From contig NZ_BCWN01000010.1 in assembly GCF_001592225.1 (NCBI RefSeq), positions 49,572-113,571 of the forward strand: DNA of 64,000 nt, in the 5' to 3' direction. The position numbers were made by a program, and so were the translations under genes. This stretch comes from Castellaniella caeni NBRC 101664 (GTDB taxonomy: Bacteria > Pseudomonadota > Gammaproteobacteria > Burkholderiales > Burkholderiaceae_B). The notes below the pieces were generated by a model, which did no database searches, was not told where the DNA came from, and worked only from the letters and a program-made list of their open reading frames with translations. Below are positions 50,434 through 58,129 of the stretch, piece by piece (the first letter of the stretch is position 1; each line of letters opens with the position of its first letter).

Positions 50434-51399
50434 TTGAACTTCTCCGAACTGTTTGCCCCCATAGTGTCCGACATGCAGGCGGTCGACGCCGTCATCCGGG
50501 CCCGTCTTGATTCCGAGGTCGTCCTCATCCGCACCATTGGCGATTACATCGTTGGGGCCGGGGGCAAGCGCATGCGCCCGGCCATGGTGCTGCTGGTGGC
50601 CGGGGCCCTGGGCTATCGGGGCGACAACCACCATCGTCTGGCCGCCGTGGTCGAATTCATCCACACGGCCACCCTGCTGCACGACGACGTGGTGGACGAA
50701 TCTGACATGCGCCGGGGGCGCGAAACCGCCAACGCCGTGTTCGGCAACGCGGCCAGCGTGCTGGTGGGCGACTACCTGTATTCCCGTTCGTTCGAGATGA
50801 TGGTCGAAAGCGATTCCATGGCCGCCATGGCCGTGCTGTCGTCGGCCACCACCATCATCGCCGAAGGCGAGGTGTTGCAGCTGCTCAACGTGCACGACCC
50901 CGACGTCTCGCTCGACCGTTACCTGCAGGTGGTGCGCTACAAGACGGCCAAGCTGTTCGAGGCCGCCGCCCAGGTGGGCGCCATCATCTCGGGCGCCAGC
51001 CCCGCGCAAGAAGCCGCGGCGGCGGCGTACGGGCGTCATATCGGCACGGCTTTCCAGCTGATCGACGACGTGCTCGACTACAGCGGTGACGTCCAGGCGC
51101 TGGGCAAGAACGTGGGCGACGACCTGCGCGAAGGCAAGCCCACGCTGCCGCTCATCCGCGTGCTCGAAACCGGCACGCCCGAACAGCGCCACCTCATCCG
51201 CCAGGCCATCGAAACCGGCCACGCCGACTTCGAGGCCGTGGCTCGCGCCATCCACGCCACCGACGCGCTCGACTACACCCGCCAGGCCGCCTTGCACGAG
51301 GCCGATCTGGCCCGCGAAGCCCTGTCTGCCTTCCCGGATTCCGTTTATCGCGAAACTCTGCTAAAATTCTGTGCTTTCGCGGTCGAGCGTGATCGTTGA
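50434..51399 (+). CDS. ispB: Octaprenyl diphosphate synthase
   Basis: 321 aa from a TTG at 50434, which gives MNFSELFAPIVSDMQAVDAV, the expected family start; the next ATG (50473) would remove the conserved first helix. The two Asp-rich motifs are LLHDDVVDESDMRRG (first, DDxxD) and FQLIDDVLDYSGD (second), with GGKRMRPAMVLLVAGALGY ahead. It elongates isoprenoids to the C40 side chain of ubiquinone-8, linking it to the ubi genes at 13036-17326. tRNA-Pro follows 116 bp later. Confidence 0.93.
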   Translation: MNFSELFAPIVSDMQAVDAVIRARLDSEVVLIRTIGDYIVGAGGKRMRPAMVLLVAGALGYRGDNHHRLAAVVEFIHTATLLHDDVVDESDMRRGRETANAVFGNAASVLVGDYLYSRSFEMMVESDSMAAMAVLSSATTIIAEGEVLQLLNVHDPDVSLDRYLQVVRYKTAKLFEAAAQVGAIISGASPAQEAAAAAYGRHIGTAFQLIDDVLDYSGDVQALGKNVGDDLREGKPTLPLIRVLETGTPEQRHLIRQAIETGHADFEAVARAIHATDALDYTRQAALHEADLAREALSAFPDSVYRETLLKFCAFAVERDR

Positions 51400-51515
51400 A
51401 AAGTATCCCGTGCCTGATCATGGCGTTGGGCTTACCTGATAGCTGCCTGGTATCGTTATCCGGCATCTGTCTGGCAGGTTCAAAATAGCCGCCATCATCT
51501 GGCAAGCACCACCGT

Positions 51516-51592
51516 CGGGGTGTAGCTCAGCCTGGTAGAGTACTACGTTCGGGACGTAGGAGTCGCATGTTCGAATCATGTCACCCCGACCA
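51516..51592 (+). tRNA. tRNA-Pro, anticodon CGG
   Basis: A 77-nt cloverleaf. Acceptor CGGGGTG (51516-51522) pairs with CACCCCG (51582-51588), followed by A73 and an encoded CCA (51590-51592). The D stem GCTC has loop AGCCTGGTA. The anticodon stem CTACG/CGTAG (51543-51547, 51555-51559) encloses loop TTCGGGA with anticodon CGG at 51550-51552, and the T arm carries TTCGAAT. It reads CCG codons, frequent in this GC-rich genome. Confidence 0.96.
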
Positions 51593-51623
51593 AGAATTCC
51601 CTTCTAAGTCAAGAAGTTAAGAG

Positions 51624-51653
51624 AAGCTCCAGCAATGGGGCTTTTCCTTTTTC
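51624..51653 (+). terminator. Terminator after tRNA-Pro
   Basis: AAGCTCC (51624-51630) pairs with GGGGCTT (51637-51643, one G-U pair) around AGCAAT and is followed by TTCCTTTTT. It lies 31 bp after the tRNA 3' end. Confidence 0.65.
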
Positions 51654-51714
51654 TGGCAAAAACAGGCTCATTTACCAAGTTTTGAGCTTGTCATTTGGCA
51701 AAAAGCTGGCAAAA
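51654..51714. repeat. Three spaced copies of TGGCAAAA next to tRNA-Pro
   Basis: TGGCAAAA occurs at 51654-51661, 51696-51703 and 51707-51714 in an AT-rich strip just beyond the tRNA terminator. Repeated short boxes beside a tRNA 3' end are the layout of integrase arm sites, but there is no integrase gene in the window. The remaining sequence to 51831 holds only a small ACCCC/GGGGT hairpin (51754-51769) and nothing else I can identify. Confidence 0.4.
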
Positions 51715-51831
51715 CTCAGGGCAGAGCGACACGTCCGATGCTGCCGGGCTCTACCCCATTAACGGGGTGCCAGGTGTTCGCGAATCTCGAACAAGCGAGC
51801 CACAAGATTGGTCGACGGCCTCCCTTGACTC

Positions 51832-53019
51832 TTACTTGGTCGGTTCGCCGTGCGCGGCCAGGCGCAGCAGCGCCGCGTCGGCGCCATCCTCGATCACCCA
51901 CACCGTCCCATCGGGCGCAACAGCCACGTCGCGGATGCGGGCCCCCAGAGACCAGCGATCGGCTTGTCGGGCATTGCCGTCGGGATCGAAGGTGATGCGA
52001 ACCAGGCCATGCGAGACCAGGCCGCCAATCAGCGCCGAGCCCTGCCATGCGGGAAACTGCTGCCCGTGATAGAACGCCAGCCCGGCGGGGGCAATGACGG
52101 GCGTCCAGTAGACGCGGGGCGCCTCGAATTCCGGATGCGTGTTGTGCCTGGGGATCGGGGTGCCGTTGTATTGATCACCGTTGGACACAATGGGCCAGCC
52201 GTAGTTCTTGCCGCGGATGATCTGGTTCAGTTCGTCGCCCCCCTTGGGGCCCATCTCGTCTTCCCATAACTGCCCGTCTGGCGCGAAGGCCAGGCCATAG
52301 GGGTTGCGGTGGCCCGTCGTCCAGGTCAGCGCGCGGATGCCCGCCTGCCCGGCCATCGGATTGTTCGCCGGGGCGGTGCCGTCCAGGTTCAGCCGCAAAA
52401 TCTTGCCCCGGGTGCTGTCGGGATCCTGAACCAGGTCGGGCTCCATCCGGTCGCCGACGGTCAGGAAAAGATGTCGGCCGTCCGGCGAGAAGGCGATGAT
52501 GCCGCCGGGCTGGCCGCCCCGGCTGGCTGGCTGCTGGCGCCACAGGATGCGCAGATCGCGCAGCGCGGCGTGCTGGCCGGATTCGCGTAGCTGCGCGCTG
52601 GCCAGCGTCAGGGCGCCCCCGCCGTCCTCGGGCGCGACGTAGGTGAAGAAGACCGTCGCGTCCTGCCCGAAGCCGGGTGACGCGGCGATGTCCAGCAAGC
52701 CGTTCTGCCCATGGTAGTACACCTGGGGAACCCCCTGCACCGGGGTCTTGGCGCCGCTTGGCGTGGTGATGAAGATGCGTCCCGACTTTTCCGTGATGAG
52801 CAAACGCCCATCCGGCAGGAAGCCGATCGCCCAGGGATGGTCAAAGGTGGCGATGCGCTGGATCGCGAAAGGGCGGCTGCCGTCGTCGGGCAGGGCGCCT
52901 GCGTTGCGAGACGCAATCGATCCCCCCGCACCCATGGACGACATGGGGGCCAGCGTCGTCAGCAGTGCCGCGATGAGGCCGGCGGCCAGCGTCCGGATCG
53001 AAGAACGTGGGGCATTCAT
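51832..53019 (-). CDS. PQQ-type soluble aldose sugar dehydrogenase
   Basis: 395 aa from the ATG at 53019; an in-frame extension to 53118 lacks a signal. The signal peptide covers about residues 1-32. The six-bladed propeller of the GDH/Asd family follows: DHPWAIGFLPDGRLLITEKSGRI (about 57-79), YYHGQNGLLDIAASPGF with the catalytic His, GHRNPYGLAFAPDGQLWEDEMGPKGGDELNQI (calcium and PQQ contacts) and YGWPIVSNGDQYNG. It oxidises aldoses in the periplasm with PQQ if the cell can make or import it. The gene is divergent from the nitrite reductase fusion. Confidence 0.88.
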   Translation of the reverse strand: MNAPRSSIRTLAAGLIAALLTTLAPMSSMGAGGSIASRNAGALPDDGSRPFAIQRIATFDHPWAIGFLPDGRLLITEKSGRIFITTPSGAKTPVQGVPQVYYHGQNGLLDIAASPGFGQDATVFFTYVAPEDGGGALTLASAQLRESGQHAALRDLRILWRQQPASRGGQPGGIIAFSPDGRHLFLTVGDRMEPDLVQDPDSTRGKILRLNLDGTAPANNPMAGQAGIRALTWTTGHRNPYGLAFAPDGQLWEDEMGPKGGDELNQIIRGKNYGWPIVSNGDQYNGTPIPRHNTHPEFEAPRVYWTPVIAPAGLAFYHGQQFPAWQGSALIGGLVSHGLVRITFDPDGNARQADRWSLGARIRDVAVAPDGTVWVIEDGADAALLRLAAHGEPTK

Positions 53020-53152
53020 GGTGATGCGCGGCACTATCGTCGCATATGAAAAGACTTCAGCGGTGCTCTTGGTTCGATGGACTTGTGGTAGTTTAAGCAT
53101 ACACAGACGCAGCCTCAAACTTTGTTTGGGCGCGTCTTGGTGCGATAAGAAA

Positions 53153-53167
53153 GATCAGTCACTGATC
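53153..53167. promoter_or_regulatory. 15-bp palindrome GATCAGTCACTGATC upstream of the nitrite reductase fusion
   Basis: A perfect 7-1-7 palindrome, 87 bp before the ATG at 53255 and in the 235-bp divergent gap with the sugar dehydrogenase gene. It is not the FNR/DNR consensus (TTGAT-N4-ATCAA), though the GATC...GATC half-sites resemble it loosely. It is a candidate operator for either gene. Confidence 0.5.
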
Positions 53168-53254
53168 GTAAATTTGTCAAGCCGCCCTGCCGACGCATGC
53201 ATGGCCGACACCCGGCGACCTGACAAAGGGACAACCTTTGTTGAAAGGAAGCAT

Positions 53255-55237
53255 ATGTCGAATACTCAGCACAGCGATTCCGCCGCGCGGGCCTGGCCTG
53301 CAATGGCCAGCGCGGCCTTGCGCGTGGCTTTTGGCATCGTCTGGGTGGTCAACGCCGCCTTTACCTGGACGAATCAGTTCGCCGTCCATTACGTCGGCTA
53401 CCTGCACAATGCCGCTCAGGGGCAGCCCGCCTGGTCAGCCTTCTGGTTCAATGCCTGGATCGCGCTGGTCACGCCCAATGCGGGGCTCTTCGTCTGGCTC
53501 ACGCGCCTGGTCGAGACCGCCCTGGCTTTGGCCCTGGTGCTGGGACTCGCACGCAAGACGGTCTACGTACTGGGCGCCCTCTTCAGCCTGTTGGTCTGGA
53601 GCACCGCCGAGGGCTTTGGCGGCCCCTATGCCGTCGGGGCCACCAACATGGGTATCGGCATTGGCTACGTGCTCATCTTCATCGCGCTCATCGTCATCAA
53701 CTACCGCTTTGGCCCCAGCCCCTACAGCCTGGATTACTACCTGCAGCGCCGCTGGGGCGGCTGGCGGTGTGTCTCCGAATGGAGCGATACCCAGGTCAGT
53801 GCCGTGGCCCAGCCTGTGTCCTGGCGGGTGCAGGGCTCCGTGCTGTTTGGTATTGCCTTGCTGCTGTTTTTCCTGATTGCGGGGCTGCACAGTAGTCTCA
53901 ATGTGCAGGCCCCATCGCCCGCGGCAGCGGCGGCAGCCGTTTCTCCGCTGTCGCTGGCGGCGGGCAAGCCGCTGGCCCAGGCGCGTGATGCCACCTTGCC
54001 GCCCGTGCAAGAGGGCCCCGAGGCCACCATCAATATCGACGCCACCGATCACTCGGTCGAGATCGCCAGCGGCGTGCAGTACCAGGCCTGGACGTTTGGC
54101 GGCACCGTGCCAGGGCCGGTCATCCACGTGCGTCAGGGGCAGACCATCAACGTGGTCTTCACCAACCGCGGCACCATGCACCACTCCATCGATTTTCACG
54201 CGGCGATGACGCCGCCCAGCCTGCATTTCGTTGATATCCAGCCGGGCGAGAGCATCAAGTTCTCGTTCGAGGCCAAGGTGCCGGGGGCCTTCGTGTATCA
54301 CTGCGGCACGCCCCCCGTGCTGCTGCATATCGGCAACGGCATGTACGGCGCCATCATCGTCGATCCGGCCACGCCGCTGCCACCGGCCGACAAGAGCTAC
54401 GTGCTGGTGCAGGGCGAGTGGTATACGCAGCAGCTCTCGGGCAACACCATGACGGGCGACTTCACCAAGATGACCAAAGAACAGCCCGACGAGGTCGTCT
54501 TCAACGGCGCGGCCTTCCAGTATCGCGACCACCCGCTGCCCGCCAAGGTCGACGAACGCGTGCGGCTGTACATGGTCAACGCCGGCCCCAGCCTCTGGAG
54601 CTCATTTCACGTCATCGGCGCGGTCTTCGACAAGGTCTATCCCGATGCTGACGCCGCGCATGCGCTGAGCGGCGTGTCCACCTACACCGTCGGGCCGGGG
54701 GCGGGGGCCGTGTTTGATCTGGTCATCCCCAATGCGGGCAAGTACGCGTTCGTGGATCACGACATGGCGCACGAGATCATCGGCGCGCAAGGCATTCTCG
54801 ACGTGCAAGGCCCTGCTGGCGCCGCCCTGGCCGCGCCACCCGTAGAGAAAGCCCCGGTGCAGGCGGCTGCGGCGCAGCCTGCCCGGCCCGCGGGCCCCTA
54901 CGTGTTCGATGCCAAGCATGGCGACGCCCTGTACATGGCCAATTGCGCGGCCTGCCACCAGGCCACGGGCGCTGGCTTGCCGGGGGCTTTCCCGCCGCTC
55001 AAGGGCAATGCCGCCGTGCTCGACGCCGATGCCACCAAGCATATCCAGGTGGTGCTGCACGGCCTGCAGGGCGAGGCCATCGATGGCGTGGCGTATCCCA
55101 GCCCCATGCCGGCCTTCGGTACGCAGCTGAGTGACGCCGACATTGCCGACATCGTCAATCACGAGCGCACGTCCTGGGGCAACCAGGGCAAGCTCGTCGT
55201 GGCTGATCAAGTGGCTGCGCAGCGCGCCGCGAAATAG
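53255..55237 (+). CDS. nirK: Fusion: DoxX-like membrane domain, copper nitrite reductase, cytochrome c
   Basis: 660 aa from the ATG at 53255 behind AAGGAAG. Residues 1-215 form a DoxX-like integral membrane part with about five helices. Residues about 255-540 are a two-cupredoxin nitrite reductase closest in wording to the AniA class: H310 with D313 and H315 in MHHSIDFHAA; H349, C350, H358 and M363 in the YHCGTPPVLLHIGNGM segment; the catalytic-type H452 in SSFHVIG; and H502 in AFVDHDM. All type 1 and type 2 copper ligands are thus present. Residues about 550-645 are a cytochrome c with CAACH (C564, C567, H568) and M618. It should reduce nitrite to nitric oxide, taking electrons through its own haem domain. 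Confidence 0.85.
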   Translation: MSNTQHSDSAARAWPAMASAALRVAFGIVWVVNAAFTWTNQFAVHYVGYLHNAAQGQPAWSAFWFNAWIALVTPNAGLFVWLTRLVETALALALVLGLARKTVYVLGALFSLLVWSTAEGFGGPYAVGATNMGIGIGYVLIFIALIVINYRFGPSPYSLDYYLQRRWGGWRCVSEWSDTQVSAVAQPVSWRVQGSVLFGIALLLFFLIAGLHSSLNVQAPSPAAAAAAVSPLSLAAGKPLAQARDATLPPVQEGPEATINIDATDHSVEIASGVQYQAWTFGGTVPGPVIHVRQGQTINVVFTNRGTMHHSIDFHAAMTPPSLHFVDIQPGESIKFSFEAKVPGAFVYHCGTPPVLLHIGNGMYGAIIVDPATPLPPADKSYVLVQGEWYTQQLSGNTMTGDFTKMTKEQPDEVVFNGAAFQYRDHPLPAKVDERVRLYMVNAGPSLWSSFHVIGAVFDKVYPDADAAHALSGVSTYTVGPGAGAVFDLVIPNAGKYAFVDHDMAHEIIGAQGILDVQGPAGAALAAPPVEKAPVQAAAAQPARPAGPYVFDAKHGDALYMANCAACHQATGAGLPGAFPPLKGNAAVLDADATKHIQVVLHGLQGEAIDGVAYPSPMPAFGTQLSDADIADIVNHERTSWGNQGKLVVADQVAAQRAAK

Positions 55238-55249
55238 CTGCCCCCGCTG

Positions 55250-55281
55250 CTGGACGGGTGGCGTCGGAAGCGCCCGTCCAG
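55250..55281 (+). terminator. Hairpin after the nitrite reductase fusion
   Basis: CTGGACGGG (55250-55258) and CCCGTCCAG (55273-55281) form a perfect 9-bp stem with a 14-nt loop, followed by GTTTTC. It is a plausible but weak terminator, 12 bp after the stop codon. Confidence 0.55.
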
Positions 55282-55350
55282 GTTTTCGTGGGCTTGACCG
55301 ATGTTGGCGTCAGCCCTCGGTATCCGTCGCCTTGCCAGGTGCCCCCGCAG

Positions 55351-56076
55351 TCATGCGGGAGCGTCTGGCTGCGCCTGTTTCTTGCCAGTGTCGCCCGCAC
55401 CATACACGCGGCTGCAGATGTATTGAAAGGCGCTTTCGATGTCTCGGCCCAATGCCGCCCGCGCGGCCGTGCCGTCGCGTGCGGCGACAGCGTCCAGCAG
55501 CTGGGCGTGATAGGTCACGGCGGTCTTGTGGCGCGTGCGCTCTGAGCCTGTGCGCAAGTCGTAGTTCAGCACCGGGCCGATGCGCAGCCACAGGGCCTCG
55601 ATGATCTTGGTCAAGAGCGGCATGTTCGCTGCGGCATAAAGCGAAAAATGCAGTTGCTTGTTCAGCACGATCACGTGCGCTGCGCCGTCCAGGCCCTCGT
55701 CCATCCTCTGGGACAGCGCGGCGTTGACCTCGCGCAGCTCGCTGACCAGCTGGGCGGTGGCGGACTGCGCTGCCATCTCGACGGCGAACCCTTCGACGCA
55801 GAGCCGTATTTTCGTGACTTCCGCGAATTCTTCCTGGGTCATGACGGGCACGTGCACCGAGCGGCTCGGGCCGATTTCCAGCGCGCGATCCGCAACCAGC
55901 TGATAGATGGCCTGGCGTACCGGCATCATGCTGACGCCCAGCGCTTCTGCCGTGCCGCGGATGGGCAGGGTCTCGCCCGGCATGACTTGCCCGGTAATCA
56001 ATAGCTCTTTCAGTTTGGCGAGAGCGTCGGCGCTGAGCGTTTCGGGACGTGATAGCGGTGAAAGGGCAGCATTCAT
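55351..56076 (-). CDS. GntR-family regulator, FCD type
   Basis: 241 aa. The winged HTH occupies about residues 14-80 (KLKELLITGQVMPGETLPIR, then GTAEALGVSMMPVRQAIYQL), and the FCD ligand domain about 85-225 with VTKIRLCVEGFAVEMAAQ and metal-binding-type histidines in HFSLYAAANMPLL and YHAQLLDAV. Such regulators sense acids or sugar acids and repress the adjacent catabolic operon. It is divergent from the SDR-BKACE-ABC cluster, and a perfect CTGTGATCACAG palindrome lies between them, so it is the probable controller of that cluster. Confidence 0.88.
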   Translation of the reverse strand: MNAALSPLSRPETLSADALAKLKELLITGQVMPGETLPIRGTAEALGVSMMPVRQAIYQLVADRALEIGPSRSVHVPVMTQEEFAEVTKIRLCVEGFAVEMAAQSATAQLVSELREVNAALSQRMDEGLDGAAHVIVLNKQLHFSLYAAANMPLLTKIIEALWLRIGPVLNYDLRTGSERTRHKTAVTYHAQLLDAVAARDGTAARAALGRDIESAFQYICSRVYGAGDTGKKQAQPDAPA

Positions 56077-56109
56077 GGTGTTCTTCTTAGGGAAAACGCT
56101 ATTAGTGAT

Positions 56110-56121
56110 CTGTGATCACAG
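56110..56121. promoter_or_regulatory. 12-bp palindrome CTGTGATCACAG, candidate GntR operator
   Basis: A perfect palindrome 34 bp upstream of the GntR start and 136 bp upstream of the SDR start. TATAGT-like sequence (about 56132-56137) follows for the rightward unit, and its complement could serve the leftward one, so a bound repressor would block both. The assignment to the GntR protein is from position and symmetry. Confidence 0.6.
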
Positions 56122-56257
56122 TGGATTAGTATAGTAGCCAGAGTGCACTTGATGTGGCGGTTGTAGTGAATGACAGGCTAGCAGGATGGGGCTCTGGGCA
56201 CAAACATGTCGCCGTTCTCGGTCGTATGCACGCAGGCAACCGGTACAGGAGAACACA

Positions 56258-57040
56258 ATGTTCAAAGATGGTGGAGTGGCTGGCAAAAAGGTTTTGATCA
56301 CGGCGGGGGGCAGCGGGCTGGGGCTTGAGATGGCCCGCGTTTTCGTGGCCGAAGGCGCCCAGGTGATGATCTGCGACGTCGATGATGCGGCGTTGAAAGC
56401 GGCCGGGACGGAAATGCCGGGGCTGGTGACGACACAGGCTGACGTGTCCGACGAAGACAGCGTGGCACGTCTGTTCGATCAGCTGCAGGAACGCCTTGGG
56501 GGCCTGGATGTGCTGATCAATAACGCGGGGGTCGCCGGGCCCACCGGATACGTCGAGACGCTCGATAAAAAAGAGTGGGATCGCACGCTGGCCGTGAACA
56601 TCACCGGCCAGTTCCTGTGCGCGCGCCGCGCCATCCCTTTGCTCAAGCAATCCGCGGGCGGCGTCATGACCAATCTGTCTTCGGCGGCAGGCCATCTCGG
56701 GTTTGCGGGCCGCGCGCCGTATTCCGCATCCAAGTGGGCCGTGGTGGGCTTTACCAAGACGCTGGCGATTGAACTCGGGCATTTCGGCATCCGCGTCAAC
56801 GCCATCCTGCCGGGGGCGGTCGAAGGCCCGCGCATCCGGGCGGTGATCGCCGCCAAGGCCGACACGCTGCATCGGACGGTCGAGGAGGTCGCCGCGGAAT
56901 ACGAAAACCAGGCTTCCCTGGGGCGCATGGTGCATGCGCGCGACATCGCAAACATGGCTTTGTTCCTGGCCAGCGGTGCGGCGGCGAGTGTCCATGGGCA
57001 GGCCCTGGCTGTCGATGGCCACACGCAGGCATTGATCTGA
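56258..57040 (+). CDS. SDR-family NAD(P)-dependent oxidoreductase
   Basis: 260 aa from the ATG at 56258 behind CAGGAGAAC. The Rossmann glycine motif is TAGGSGLG (about residues 13-20), then DVDD at the cofactor-selecting position (favouring NAD), LINNAGV, and the catalytic Y155/K159 in YSASK, with the serine in LSSAAGH. The C-terminal part is typical of classical 3-oxoacyl-reductase-like SDRs. It likely oxidises a hydroxy group of the imported compound. It is the first gene of the GntR-controlled cluster and is followed by the scar of a second dehydrogenase gene. Confidence 0.88.
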   Translation: MFKDGGVAGKKVLITAGGSGLGLEMARVFVAEGAQVMICDVDDAALKAAGTEMPGLVTTQADVSDEDSVARLFDQLQERLGGLDVLINNAGVAGPTGYVETLDKKEWDRTLAVNITGQFLCARRAIPLLKQSAGGVMTNLSSAAGHLGFAGRAPYSASKWAVVGFTKTLAIELGHFGIRVNAILPGAVEGPRIRAVIAAKADTLHRTVEEVAAEYENQASLGRMVHARDIANMALFLASGAAASVHGQALAVDGHTQALI

Positions 57041-57048
57041 GAGGTCGC

Positions 57049-57158
57049 ATGGCTATTGCAATCGTCGGCAGGGTGCCTTGTCGCGCGAGGCCTTCCGGCT
57101 CGTCGAAAGCGGCAGCATCAGCGGCACCAGCAATCGTAATCATTATTTCAGGAGTTGA
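57049..57158 (+). pseudogene. Relic of a 3-hydroxyacyl-CoA-dehydrogenase-like gene (internal deletion)
   Basis: Between the SDR and BKACE genes an ATG at 57049, with a good GAGAGG ribosome-binding site, reads MAIAIVG, the start of the Rossmann motif in 3-hydroxyacyl-CoA/carnitine/gulonate-dehydrogenase-type proteins. Six bases after the last of these codons begin to be lost, another frame (57069 onward) reads QGALSREAFRLVESGSIS. This matches the family's LQGALxxEAFRLVxxGxxS segment, normally about 200 residues further on. It then degenerates to a TGA at 57156. The whole middle and the C-terminus are gone. The family match is from memory of the motif. Confidence 0.6.
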
Positions 57159-57161
57159 ATC

Positions 57162-58094
57162 ATGGCAAAAAAACGCAAGGCCATCATTACGTGCGCCGTG
57201 ACGGGCGCCATTCATACGCCCAGCATGTCAAGATACCTGCCGGTGACGGCCGACGAGATCGCCGAGGCCGGCATTGCGGCGGCCAAGGCCGGCGCCGCAG
57301 TGCTGCACCTGCATGCGCGTGACCCCAAGGACGGCCGTCCTACGCAGGATCCCGAAGCCTTTCGGCCGTTCCTGGAGAAAATCCGCAAGAGCACGGATGC
57401 CATCATCAACATCACGACGGGTGGCAGCCCCCACATGACGGTGCAAGAACGCATGCGTCCGGCCATGACGTTCAAGCCCGAACTTGCGTCGCTGAACATG
57501 GGCTCGATGAATTTCGGCCTGTTTCCGATGCTGCAGCGGTTCAAAGAGTTCAAGTACGACTGGGAGCGCGAGCACCTGGAAAACAGCCGCGACCTCATTT
57601 TCAAGAACACGTACAACGACATCGAATCCATCCTGACGCAGGGCACGAAAAACGGCACCCGCTTCGAATTCGAGTGCTACGACATCAGCCACCTGTATAA
57701 CCTGAAATATTTCTTCGATCAGGGCCTGGCCAAGGCGCCTCTGTTCGTCCAGTCCGTCTTTGGCATCCTCGGCGGCATCGGGCCCGATCCCGAGGATCTG
57801 ATGCACATGCGGCGCACGGCCGAACGGCTGTTCGGCGATCAATATCGGTGGTCGATCCTGGGGGCCGGGCGTAATCAAATTCCCTTGGCGACGATCGGCG
57901 CGGCCATGGGCTCCAACGTGCGTGTGGGCCTGGAAGACTCGCTGTGGATCGGCCCGGGCCAGCTCGCAGCGTCCAATGCCGAGCAGGTGACGCGCATCCG
58001 CACCGTGCTGGAGGCTTTGAACATCGATATCGCAACACCCGATGAAACCCGCGAAATCCTGCAACTCAAGGGCGCGGACAAGGTCGAGTTTTGA
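57162..58094 (+). CDS. Beta-keto acid cleavage enzyme (BKACE, DUF849)
   Basis: 310 aa from the ATG at 57162 (ribosome-binding site AGGAG, within the relic). BKACE features are IITCAVTGAIHTPSMSRYLP (about residues 8-27), the zinc ligands H49 and H51 in VLHLHARDPKDGRP, INITTGG, and ELASLNMGSMNFG. The glutamate/substrate region is FEFECYDISHL and the C-terminal block GNRVGLEDSLWI-like (SNVRVGLEDSLWIGPGQLA). These enzymes exchange the acid end of a beta-keto acid with acetyl-CoA, giving acetoacetate and an acyl-CoA. The substrate here is unknown; the family includes 3-keto-5-aminohexanoate and dehydrocarnitine cleavers. Confidence 0.92.
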   Translation: MAKKRKAIITCAVTGAIHTPSMSRYLPVTADEIAEAGIAAAKAGAAVLHLHARDPKDGRPTQDPEAFRPFLEKIRKSTDAIINITTGGSPHMTVQERMRPAMTFKPELASLNMGSMNFGLFPMLQRFKEFKYDWEREHLENSRDLIFKNTYNDIESILTQGTKNGTRFEFECYDISHLYNLKYFFDQGLAKAPLFVQSVFGILGGIGPDPEDLMHMRRTAERLFGDQYRWSILGAGRNQIPLATIGAAMGSNVRVGLEDSLWIGPGQLAASNAEQVTRIRTVLEALNIDIATPDETREILQLKGADKVEF

Positions 58095-58129
58095 CGTGAT
58101 CTCACCCACTGTTGGTTACGGAGATTGAC

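Noticed and set aside
51695..52069. Rightward 124-codon frame beginning near the tRNA-Pro and ending antisense to the sugar dehydrogenase
   Set aside because: No family, no ribosome-binding site that I can support, and most of it overlaps a well-supported gene; considered as an integrase remnant but no integrase motif is visible.
57041..57161. The SDR-BKACE gap as a plain regulatory leader
   Set aside because: It contains a start codon with ribosome-binding site and a helix matching the 3-hydroxyacyl-CoA dehydrogenase family, so a gene relic explains it better.
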